Shown here piece after piece: positions 1-6,346 of a DNA stretch of 9,845 bases (within the stretch, counting starts at the first letter, position 1; each line of letters begins with the position of its first letter). Location of the stretch: contig PUOI01000200.1 in assembly GCA_003552765.1 (NCBI GenBank), positions 1 to 9,845 on the forward strand, given 5' to 3'. This DNA comes from Candidatus Hydrogenedentota bacterium. Lineage in GTDB: Bacteria; Hydrogenedentota; Hydrogenedentia; Hydrogenedentales; SLHB01. Made by a program: the position numbers and the translations under genes. The notes beneath the pieces were generated by a model. That model was not told the DNA's origin and ran no database searches. It saw only the letters and a list, made by a program, of their open reading frames with translations.

Positions 1-93
1 CTGGGTTGCACGGGCTTCCAGCCCGTGATTCATGGCCTGGAAGGCCATGCCACCTCTAAGCGCGGTCAACAAGTTTAGGCTTGACGCTCCACT
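1..93. repeat. Double-hairpin intergenic repeat, copy 1
   Basis: Bases 1-64 are identical to 275-338, and 76-93 match 364-381, so this is a direct repeat of the segment just downstream of the DUF456 gene, with a deletion of about 14 nt near base 65. It holds two adjacent perfect hairpins: 9-16 with 20-27 (loop TCC) and 31-38 with 42-49 (loop GGA), separated by ATT. The two loops are complementary to each other. An inverted third copy lies at 9726-9780. There is no T-tract, so it is not a classical terminator. It may begin before the window. Confidence 0.85.
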
Positions 94-134
94 GGCGCCT
101 CTTCAGCTCCTGCTATGGGGATGCCCCACCCCTA

Positions 135-215
135 CCGTCATCCCCGCGGAAGCGGGGATTTAAATCCCAAGCGTAGCACACGCCCCGTGGATCCCCGCTT
201 GCGCGGGGATGACGG
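135..215. repeat. REPIN-like inverted repeat pair
   Basis: Two 25-nt arms, 135-159 and 191-215, are inverted copies differing at one base, which lies in a loop. Each arm is itself a hairpin: ATCCCCGC at 140-147 pairs with 152-159 around GGAA, and 191-198 pairs with 203-210 around TTGC. Outside the arms, C-rich and G-rich flanks extend the pairing. A pair of inverted short palindromes about 30 nt apart is the layout of REP doublets (REPINs), which a RAYT transposase can mobilise in trans. GTCATCCCCGCG-type palindromes are common dispersed repeats in high-GC bacteria. No transposase is in the window. Confidence 0.8.
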
Positions 216-274
216 CGGGGGGCAATCTCATGCATAACGCATATTACAACAACTCGCCGGCACAGGTCGGTGGA

Positions 275-381
275 CTGGGTTGCACGGGCTTCCAGCCCGT
301 GATTCATGGCCTGGAAGGCCATGCCACCTCTAAGCGCGTTCACTTCGGCGGTCACAACAAATCTAGGCTTGACGCTCCACT
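275..381. repeat. Double-hairpin intergenic repeat, copy 2
   Basis: This is the direct copy of 1-93, with the same two perfect 8-bp hairpins at 283-301 and 305-323. Relative to copy 1 it carries about 14 extra bases after base 338. Its last 18-nt block, 364-381, also occurs at 76-93 and here runs into the TAG stop codon (380-382) of the DUF456 gene. The repeated unit therefore includes the immediate 3' flank of that gene. It could cap or stabilise the 3' end of the mRNA arriving from the right, but no T-run is present. Confidence 0.85.
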
Positions 382-907
382 AGTAGAAGTACGAGAAGGC
401 CGCCACGGCAAGCATAACAAATCCGGTGAACAGTTTCGCGAAGATCCCGCCGGCTTTGCCGAGGGCTGCTCCGATGCCCGCCCAAACGCTGTCGCGCACG
501 TACCGCTCTTTCACGAGGTATTCATAGAGCGCGGCCGCGGCGAATCCGCCCGCCAACGCGCCCAAGAGCGAGCCCACAATGGGAAACACGGGGGTCCCCG
601 CGATGCCCCCAAGAATGCAGCCCGCCACGATGTAGAAGAACGCCTCTTTCGACCCGCCGAATGCCGCCGCCCCGTAGCTGGCCGCCGCCGCCTCAAGCAC
701 TTCGCCCGCGATGGCGAGTGCGAGCAGGATGCCGAGGGTAAGCAAGCCGAAGTGCTCGAAGCCTGACAGGACCCACACCGCCGTGACGGCCCCCAGGATA
801 AGCCAGTTGCCAAATAGGCCGAGGGAATTGAGCGCAATCGCCACGATAACCACCAGGCCGAACGCGATCCAGCCCAGGACGTGCAGAATACCCTCCATGT
901 ATTCCAT
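380..907 (-). CDS. DUF456 family multi-pass membrane protein
   Basis: This 175-aa, very hydrophobic and glycine- and alanine-rich protein has about five or six membrane segments, at roughly residues 8-28, 31-49, 54-75, 88-107, 110-130 and 150-172. The sequence shows the pattern of the DUF456 family: a short N-terminal pair of helices, then a segment with FGGSKEA and glycine-rich helices (GCILGGIAGTPVFPIVG) that are typical of tightly packed membrane bundles. Biochemical function is not known for this family. The start used is ATG at 907, with AAGGA about 13 nt upstream, which is a long spacing; a second ATG three codons later is possible. It lies 50 bp after pilT and could be co-transcribed with it. 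Family assignment is fairly secure; the role is unknown. Confidence 0.85.
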   Translation of the reverse strand: MEYMEGILHVLGWIAFGLVVIVAIALNSLGLFGNWLILGAVTAVWVLSGFEHFGLLTLGILLALAIAGEVLEAAAASYGAAAFGGSKEAFFYIVAGCILGGIAGTPVFPIVGSLLGALAGGFAAAALYEYLVKERYVRDSVWAGIGAALGKAGGIFAKLFTGFVMLAVAAFSYFY

Positions 908-957
908 GGCGTGCCGTGAATCCTTGCGCGGTTATTGGCTCCTGAATCCGGGGTGGG

Positions 958-2046
958 TTAGCTCGTGCGAAGCCCTTGAATCCGCAGCTTGAGGTCGCGC
1001 GGGCTGGTGGCGTGGTGCAGCGCGGTCTGAGCGTCGATCTTCTCTTCCTTGTAAAGCGTGTACAAGGCCTGGTCAAAGGTCTGCATGCCGTATTGATCCG
1101 AACCGTCCTCGATAAGTTTCACGATATCGTGAAAGCTCTTCCCTTGTTCGATGAAGTCCCGCACGGTGCGGTTGCCCACCAAGACCTCCGCGGCGCAGGC
1201 CCGCCCCTTGCCGTCTTGGCGCGGCGCAAGCCGTTGGGAGACGACCGCCCGGAGCACGCTGGCGAGCTGTTTGCGAATCTGAAGCTGCTGGTGCGGCTCA
1301 AAGAAGTCAATGATGCGGTTCAACGTCTCCACGGCGTCCACCGTGTGCAAGGTGGAGAAGACCAAGTGGCCGGTTTCCGCGGAGGCGAGGGCGGTTTGGA
1401 CGGTCTCCGCGTCGCGCATCTCGCCGATGAGAATGACATCGGGGTCCTGGCGCAGGGCGGCGCGCAGGGCGTTGGCGAACGAGAGGGTATCGTGGCCCAC
1501 GCTGCGTTGCGTGACGATGCCTTCCTTGTCCCGGTGAACGAATTCGAGGGGATCCTCGATGGTGACGATGTGCACGGAGCGATTGGTGTTGATCTCGTCG
1601 ACCATGGCGGCGAGCGTGGTTGATTTCCCGCTGCCCGTCGGGCCGGTGACGAGAACCAGGCCGTTGTTGCCATGGCAGATCTTGCGCAACACCTCCGGCA
1701 AACCGAGGTCCTTGAGCGGGGCGATCTCCAGGGGGATGGTGCGCATAACGATACGTGTGTCACCGTCGTCCTTGCACGCGTTCACGCGGAACCTGGCCCG
1801 TTTGTCGAGGGAGCAGGACGTGTCCAACTCCAGCAATCGGTTGAACCGCTCCACGTCGGCGGCGCCGGCGATGGCCTCCAAGAACGCCATAATGTCCTTC
1901 TCGTTGAGCACCTTGTCGGGGAGCCGGATCAGTTCTCCGTCCACGCGGTAAAGCGGCGGGCACCCGGCCTTGAGGTGGATGTCCGAGGCCCGCCGGTAGA
2001 ACGCGCCTTCCATCAAGGTTTGAAGCCGTTCTTCCACATCATCCAT
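958..2046 (-). CDS. pilT: Type IV pilus retraction ATPase PilT
   Basis: This hexameric cytoplasmic ATPase depolymerises type IV pili and drives twitching motility. It has 362 aa from the ATG at 2046. Visible motifs: an N-terminal domain with RRASDIHLKAGCPP (18-31), Walker A GPTGSGKST (135-143), the Asp box IEDPLEF (163-169), Walker B DVILIGEMRD (203-212), and the His box TGHLVFSTLHT (225-235). TVRDFIEQGK at 294-303 matches the AIRNLIRE-type C-terminal motif of PilT, and YGMQTFDQAL at 319-328 is also typical. Length equals the usual 340-380 aa. The frame is open upstream to 2109, with an ATG at 2070, but only the ATG at 2046 has a good ribosome site (AAGGA, 8 nt upstream). No other pilus gene is nearby, so pilB and pilC must lie elsewhere. 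The upstream spacer holds a palindrome and a -10-like box. DUF456 follows. Confidence 0.95.
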   Translation of the reverse strand: MDDVEERLQTLMEGAFYRRASDIHLKAGCPPLYRVDGELIRLPDKVLNEKDIMAFLEAIAGAADVERFNRLLELDTSCSLDKRARFRVNACKDDGDTRIVMRTIPLEIAPLKDLGLPEVLRKICHGNNGLVLVTGPTGSGKSTTLAAMVDEINTNRSVHIVTIEDPLEFVHRDKEGIVTQRSVGHDTLSFANALRAALRQDPDVILIGEMRDAETVQTALASAETGHLVFSTLHTVDAVETLNRIIDFFEPHQQLQIRKQLASVLRAVVSQRLAPRQDGKGRACAAEVLVGNRTVRDFIEQGKSFHDIVKLIEDGSDQYGMQTFDQALYTLYKEEKIDAQTALHHATSPRDLKLRIQGLRTS

Positions 2047-2068
2047 GGGAATTTCCTTTTTCCTGGCC

Positions 2069-2095
2069 ATTGTAGAGCGCATTCGGGGAATGCGC
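2069..2095 (-). promoter_or_regulatory. Possible pilT promoter with adjoining palindrome
   Basis: On the minus strand TACAAT (2069-2074) differs from the TATAAT consensus at one position and lies 22 nt before the pilT start. Immediately upstream, 2077-2084 and 2088-2095 form a perfect 8-bp inverted repeat around three bases (GCGCATTC and GAATGCGC). No good -35 hexamer is found 16-18 nt upstream of the -10; the palindrome occupies part of that space. This arrangement could be an activator or repressor site, or a hairpin in read-through mRNA from tsaD. It is a motif reading only. Confidence 0.35.
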
Positions 2096-2109
2096 GCACG
2101 GTCCAACAC

Positions 2110-2133
2110 GCGCCGAAGAAGCCGTCTTCGCGC
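2110..2133. other. Hairpin in the tsaD-pilT spacer
   Basis: CGAAGA (2114-2119) pairs with TCTTCG (2125-2130) around AGCCG. Outer GCG and CGC pairs extend it, with one bulged C. It lies 39 nt past the tsaD stop codon. No T-run follows on the minus strand, so it is at most a weak or Rho-assisted terminator, or an mRNA-processing hairpin between tsaD and pilT. Confidence 0.45.
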
Positions 2134-2171
2134 CTACGTAACCTTTCGGACTGTGGGCTCCAATACTTGAG

Positions 2172-3149
2172 TCAGTCCGTCAGCGCCAGGCCTGGGTTGG
2201 CGGATCCATCAAGCCCTCCGGCGTGGCCGTGGAGCCAGCGGGAGTAACCCGCGGCCGCTATCATGGCGCCGTTGTCCAAGCACAAACTCAACGGCGGAAT
2301 ATGCACGGCGGCGTCCAGCTCACGCGTGGCCCGTTCGCGCAACAGGGCGTTCGCCGCGACGCCTCCCGCGACAATAAGCGTCCGGGCCCCCGTCTGGGCC
2401 AGGGCCGCCTTCGTCTTCGTGAGCAACTGCTCGACGGCGGCGCGTTGAAAGCTGGCGGCGACATCGGCGGTGGCGTGACCGTTGCCGCGCACGTCGTACA
2501 AAACGGCGGTCTTCAGGCCGCTGTAGCTGAATTCGAGGGAATCGCTCTGATTCATGGCTCGGGGAAACGCCACCGCCTTGGGGTCGCCCTCTTCCGCGGC
2601 CTTCTGGATGGAGGGGCCGCCGGGATAAGGCAAACCGAGGAGCCGCGCCACCTTGTCGAAGGACTCTCCCACGGCATCGTCCCGCGTGGACCCCAGTATC
2701 GTGTAGTGGTGTGGCCTGGGGCAGTCAATGAGGCACGTGTGCCCGCCGCTTACAATGAGCGCAAGAAAAGGAAACTCGGGCGGGTTGTCCGTCAGAAACA
2801 CGGAGAAGATGTGGCCTTCGAGGTGGTGCACGGGCACATAGGGGACGCCCCAGCTATAGGCCAACGCCTTGGCGAAGTTCACCCCGACCAGCAGGCTGCC
2901 CATTAGGCCGGGGCCACAAGTCGCAGCCACGGCGTCGATGTGTCCGCCCGCGTCCGCAAGGGTCTTGGCCGTGAGCTGATGGATGCACTCCGTATGGCGG
3001 CGCGACGCGATTTCGGGCACGACCCCGCCAAAGACGGCGTGCGTCTCCACCTGCGAGGCCACCTGCTGCGCCACGACACGCACGCCGTCGCTCACCACGG
3101 CGATCCCGGTCTCGTCGCATGACGTCTCGATTCCAAGAATCTGGCTCAT
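2172..3149 (-). CDS. tsaD: tRNA N6-adenosine threonylcarbamoyltransferase TsaD
   Basis: TsaD moves the threonylcarbamoyl group from TC-AMP to A37 of ANN-decoding tRNAs, together with TsaB and TsaE, in the cytoplasm. This 325-aa protein has the whole Kae1/TsaD signature set: LGIETSCDETG at 5-15, the metal histidines in HHLEGH (H109 and H113), VSGGHT at 133-138, DDAVGESFDKVARLLGLPYPGGP at 157-179 in pieces, FSYSGLKTAV at 207-216, AGGVAANALLR at 261-271, and LCLDNGAMIA at 289-298 with metal-binding Asp292. Length is near the usual 335-345 aa. The ATG at 3149 overlaps the stop of the deacetylase gene as ATGA, and only a weak GGTGG precedes it, so translation is probably coupled. tsaB and tsaE are not in the window. 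Confidence 0.97.
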   Translation of the reverse strand: MSQILGIETSCDETGIAVVSDGVRVVAQQVASQVETHAVFGGVVPEIASRRHTECIHQLTAKTLADAGGHIDAVAATCGPGLMGSLLVGVNFAKALAYSWGVPYVPVHHLEGHIFSVFLTDNPPEFPFLALIVSGGHTCLIDCPRPHHYTILGSTRDDAVGESFDKVARLLGLPYPGGPSIQKAAEEGDPKAVAFPRAMNQSDSLEFSYSGLKTAVLYDVRGNGHATADVAASFQRAAVEQLLTKTKAALAQTGARTLIVAGGVAANALLRERATRELDAAVHIPPLSLCLDNGAMIAAAGYSRWLHGHAGGLDGSANPGLALTD

Positions 3150-4786
3150 GGCGCCACCAATTCCGAAACGGGGACCAGTTCGATGCCTTCTTCCTCAAGA
3201 AGGAGCAACAACTCGCCAATAATGTCCGCGAACGCGGTTTGAAAATGCCCGATTCCCACCGCTTTCCCTTCTTCCGTGGCGTAATCCATCAACTCCTCGA
3301 AGGCGCCGCGAATGGCTTCCTCGTCCCGGTCGTGGTCCAAGAAGACGTTCCGGCGAATGGCCGGTACGCCCATCTCCACCGCCGTGTCATACGCGATGGA
3401 CTCCGGCGAGGTCACGCTGTCCACAAAATACAGTTCCTCTTCGCGCAACACGTCAAGAAAGGCCCTCATTGCGTTCTCATCCTCGGTGAACGCCGAGCCC
3501 GTGTGGTTGTTGACGCCGTCCGCCCCGGAGATATCCGCCAAGGCCCTTCTGGTAAGCTCGGCGATCTCCTCCGCATCCATATCCGTACGGATCTCCCCGG
3601 GATAGATCACGTTCTCGTTACCCGCCTCCATCGGCATGTGCAGCATCACCTCAAAGCCTTTGTCCCGCGCCCGCTCGGCGAGTTCGGACCCCGCCGGGGT
3701 GTAGGGGAGGATGGCGAGGGTCAGCGCGGCGTCCGCGGCCAGAATGTATTCGGTCCGTTCCCCGCCGTAGCCGCCGTCGTCTACGATGATGCCGATGCGC
3801 GGCGGCTCATCCCCGGCTTCCGCCCCGGCCGCCGGCTCTTCTTCCTCCAGGCCGGGCTCCTCTCCGAACTCTTCCTCCGGCTCTTCTGGCGGCTGCGGCG
3901 CGGGCCGCTCCAACCCCTCGCGTTCGGCCAGTTCGGCGTCCGGCGCGATGTGCAACTCCACCCAGGGGCAGTCATTCACCCGCCAAACATAGGCCCGGTG
4001 ATAGGCGTGAACAGGCTCGGCCAAGGGTTCGCGTTCAAAGCCGTTCACGCCAAGGGGAAGCTCCAATTCGTCGAGCTGCTGTTCAAGTTCGTCCAGATCG
4101 GCGGGTTCCGCCAATTCGGCCACCACGCGGCGGCGTTGACACGGCTCGATCTCCGCATCCAGCGGTTCCGGCTCCCATTGCTCGATAGCGCTCAGGGGGA
4201 CTTCGCTCGTTTCGAGCCATTCCACTAGCGCCGCGGCGAGATCCCCGGCCAAGCGGGCGTGCTCGGGTTCGGGTTCCGGTTCGGGCTCGGGCGGCGGAGG
4301 AGGCGCATGGAGCCGCACTTCGGCAATGTCCCGCCCTGCGTACGCCAGCCGGTACGTCCGGATATCGCCGGCCTCGTCTTCCGGGAGCACGGCCGCATTG
4401 CGGAGTGTCATGTTCCGGATCACGACACGGCCGAGCCCGTCGCGATTCAGGCGCTCCGGCACGGCCACATCAAACTCGGTGTAACGCCATACAATGTTGT
4501 CGCTGGCGAGGTTTTCGGTCTCGTAACCCTGAATGCTTTCAGAGGGCACGCCCGCATCAAGCAGGGAATGCCGCAACTCGGCATGGAGCGCGTCCGCCTC
4601 TCCGCGCAGGTCCAGCGGGCGGCTTTCCAAGTACAGGGAGGTGAACACAAACGCCCCCACCACGCCCGCGAGCGTCAGGGCGAAGCCCGTGAGAAGGCGA
4701 ATCCATGGACGGAAATCGCGGGATTCGGAAGGTTGGGGCGCCTCGGGTTCTTGGGACCGCGCGGGCCCCGCGCCGGCATGCTCCAT
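3146..4786 (-). CDS. Membrane-anchored divergent polysaccharide deacetylase (YibQ/DUF610 type) with duplicated N-terminal domain
   Basis: This 546-aa protein has a short cytoplasmic N-terminus, one membrane helix at about 29-52, a long acidic extracytoplasmic stretch, and a C-terminal divergent polysaccharide deacetylase domain from about 329. Seen in that domain are IGIIVDDGGY (331-340), LPYTP (360-364), VMLHMPME (380-387), GVNNHTGSAFT (424-434), YFVDSVTS (453-460) and FLDHD (482-486), the usual family blocks with Asp336/337, His383 and His428 as likely metal ligands. Family members have NodB-like folds, but their substrate is unsettled. Residues 63-162 and 177-282 look like two copies of one domain, joined by a Pro-Glu repeat at 161-175; a second Pro-Glu-rich linker at 296-329 precedes the enzyme domain. 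The start is the ATG at 4786, overlapping the murI stop as TGATG; a TTG one codon earlier is less likely. tsaD overlaps its end. A cell-envelope role is inferred. Confidence 0.88.
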   Translation of the reverse strand: MEHAGAGPARSQEPEAPQPSESRDFRPWIRLLTGFALTLAGVVGAFVFTSLYLESRPLDLRGEADALHAELRHSLLDAGVPSESIQGYETENLASDNIVWRYTEFDVAVPERLNRDGLGRVVIRNMTLRNAAVLPEDEAGDIRTYRLAYAGRDIAEVRLHAPPPPPEPEPEPEPEHARLAGDLAAALVEWLETSEVPLSAIEQWEPEPLDAEIEPCQRRRVVAELAEPADLDELEQQLDELELPLGVNGFEREPLAEPVHAYHRAYVWRVNDCPWVELHIAPDAELAEREGLERPAPQPPEEPEEEFGEEPGLEEEEPAAGAEAGDEPPRIGIIVDDGGYGGERTEYILAADAALTLAILPYTPAGSELAERARDKGFEVMLHMPMEAGNENVIYPGEIRTDMDAEEIAELTRRALADISGADGVNNHTGSAFTEDENAMRAFLDVLREEELYFVDSVTSPESIAYDTAVEMGVPAIRRNVFLDHDRDEEAIRGAFEELMDYATEEGKAVGIGHFQTAFADIIGELLLLLEEEGIELVPVSELVAP

Positions 4787-5589
4787 CAAAAGTCAACCCA
4801 CTCCACACTGTCAATGGGATGGCCCAGGAAACGCGCCCCCACATCGGCGAACGCCTCTGGACTATCCGTCACTTTATACTGAAACGAGGGAATATTGCCG
4901 GACGGCGCGGCGAGGCCGATCCCTTCCAGGACGCCTTCAACCACCGCCGCCGTGGTCTCCGCACTGTCAACCAGCTCCACCTCCGGCCCCATCACCTCTC
5001 GGATGACGGGTTTGAGCAAGGGATAATGCGTGCAGCCGAGCACCAGCGTATCGATCCCGAGTTCCTTCAACTCATCGAGATACGCGCGGGCAATGGCTTC
5101 GGGAATGCCGCCATCGGTCCACCCCTCGTCGGCCAATGGGACAAACAGAGGACAGGCCTTGGCGTGAACGCGCAGACCAGGGGCCAACGCCATCAAGGCG
5201 TCTTGATACGCCGCGCTGCGTATGGTGGATACCGTGCCGATGACGCCCACCGTCCCGGTTCGCGTTCGCTCCACCGCCAAGCGGGCGCCAGGCTCGATCA
5301 CGCCCAGCACGGGCACATCCAGCTCGTCCCGCAGGGCGTCAAGGGCATGGGCCGAGGCTGTATTGCACGCGACAACAAGCAGTTTGACGTCTTGCTTCAG
5401 CAAGATCCCCGCACAGGCGAGGGCATAGCGTGTCACCGCCGCGCCGGACTTGCTGCCATAGGGAACGCGGGCCGTGTCCCCGAGATAGATGAGTGATTCC
5501 TCCGGCAAGCGCCGCCGTATCGCGCGGAACACCGTCAAGCCGCCAACGCCGGAATCAAAAACTCCGATGGGCGCCTCCGCGTCAGACAT
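4786..5589 (-). CDS. murI: Glutamate racemase
   Basis: MurI interconverts L- and D-glutamate in the cytoplasm, supplying D-Glu for the peptidoglycan stem peptide. The 267-aa protein has normal length and complete active-site blocks: GVFDSGVGGLTV at 9-20 with Asp12, YLGDTARVPYGSKS at 35-48, catalytic Cys75 in ACNTAS (74-79), and catalytic Cys186 with His188 in LGCTHYPLL (184-192), plus ELVDSAE at 205-211. The ATG at 5589 is chosen because it places the FDSG block at the usual distance from the N-terminus and has GAGG just upstream; the open frame to 5649 adds only non-conserved residues. The gene overlaps the GerMN gene by 8 bp and meets the deacetylase gene at TGATG, so three proteins are probably translated from one coupled mRNA. 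Confidence 0.97.
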   Translation of the reverse strand: MSDAEAPIGVFDSGVGGLTVFRAIRRRLPEESLIYLGDTARVPYGSKSGAAVTRYALACAGILLKQDVKLLVVACNTASAHALDALRDELDVPVLGVIEPGARLAVERTRTGTVGVIGTVSTIRSAAYQDALMALAPGLRVHAKACPLFVPLADEGWTDGGIPEAIARAYLDELKELGIDTLVLGCTHYPLLKPVIREVMGPEVELVDSAETTAAVVEGVLEGIGLAAPSGNIPSFQYKVTDSPEAFADVGARFLGHPIDSVEWVDF

Positions 5590-6256
5590 TGCCCTCGTCC
5601 ACGGCTGGCTGGCCGCTTTCCCAATCGCGGTCGCGCCGCACGGGATCATCGAAGTCGAAATGGGTCGAGAAGGATTGGTGGGGCGATGCGCCCTCGATGA
5701 GTATGCGCACCCTATCCACGGGGGTGTCTCCGTTCTCCTGGGCGGCGCCTTGCGTCAACGTGTGGACGATGCCATGCACCAGCAAGGCCTCCGACGTCGC
5801 GCTCTTGGGAAGGTCTTGCAGAAGCTCGCGGGAAAAATCCACCACCAGTTCGCTGTCCCCCATGAGGTATACGGCGCGCACCTCCGCGCTGGGCGGGGCA
5901 ATGGGGGACAAGCCCGAGGCGGGTCCCTCGATCAGGGCGTTCAATAGACGGCGCGCGTTGTCCGTCTGCTCGCCGCCGAGATGGATGCGCCGCCGTTCCG
6001 CGGTGAGGCCCGATCCGTCCGTTTCGGCGAAGTAGAGCCGCACCTGCCGGCGTTGCACGGGATCGGGCGCGACGTACTCCTCGTCCCGCGCCTGTTGGTC
6101 CGTAAAGGGCGTTTCGGGCAACGACAACGACAGTTCGCCCCCGGCCAGCAACTGATGAGCCAGCAAAACCAGACTGAAAACCAGAAACAGCGTGAGCATC
6201 GCCCACGCCATCATCAGTCCCCGTCTCAGGAACTGTCCCCGGTCTTGACTACCCAC
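5582..6256 (-). CDS. GerMN-domain membrane protein
   Basis: This 224-aa protein has one N-terminal membrane helix at about 14-38 and a GerMN (sporulation and spore germination) domain at about 70-190: VRLYFAETDG (72-81), TDNARRLLNALIEGP (98-112), SELVVDFSREL (135-145), EALLVHGIVHTLTQ (156-169), VDRVRILIEG (180-189). The domain is named from Bacillus GerM but is widespread in non-sporulating bacteria, where it is taken to be an extracytoplasmic envelope domain; nothing else here suggests sporulation. The start is GTG at 6256, with AAGGA 8 nt upstream; internal ATGs at codons 15-16 fall inside the membrane helix. It lies 90 bp after the amidase gene and overlaps murI by 8 bp. An amidase-GerMN-murI order points to cell-wall work. 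The C-terminal 30 residues are acidic and unassigned. Confidence 0.88.
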   Translation of the reverse strand: MGSQDRGQFLRRGLMMAWAMLTLFLVFSLVLLAHQLLAGGELSLSLPETPFTDQQARDEEYVAPDPVQRRQVRLYFAETDGSGLTAERRRIHLGGEQTDNARRLLNALIEGPASGLSPIAPPSAEVRAVYLMGDSELVVDFSRELLQDLPKSATSEALLVHGIVHTLTQGAAQENGDTPVDRVRILIEGASPHQSFSTHFDFDDPVRRDRDWESGQPAVDEGNV

Positions 6257-6346
6257 TTCCGAAATCCTTCCCAGCCGCGGTTATCCGCTGGCATCGTTTA
6301 ATACTCAGTGCATTTCTCAATAGATCAGGCTGGCGCGCTCCCGCCA

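Noticed and set aside
137..213. CRISPR-like repeats
   Set aside because: Only two units, in inverted orientation, with one 31-nt spacer; this is a REP doublet, not an array.
275..338. Rho-independent terminator for the DUF456 transcript
   Set aside because: Hairpins are strong, but no T-run follows on the minus strand, and the same element occurs away from a gene end at 9726-9780.
209..766. Long plus-strand frame opposite the DUF456 gene
   Set aside because: It begins in repeat sequence and mirrors the GC-rich codons of the real minus-strand membrane protein; its product is Arg/His/Gly-rich and matches nothing.
3119..4228. Long plus-strand frame of about 369 codons opposite the deacetylase gene
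   Set aside because: The minus strand carries clear deacetylase motifs in this stretch; the plus frame is a GC-rich shadow with no motif.
6226..6294. 22-codon frame before and into the GerMN gene start, a possible leader peptide
   Set aside because: No amino-acid run or attenuator structure that would suggest a leader peptide, and the AAGGA site within it serves the GTG at 6256.
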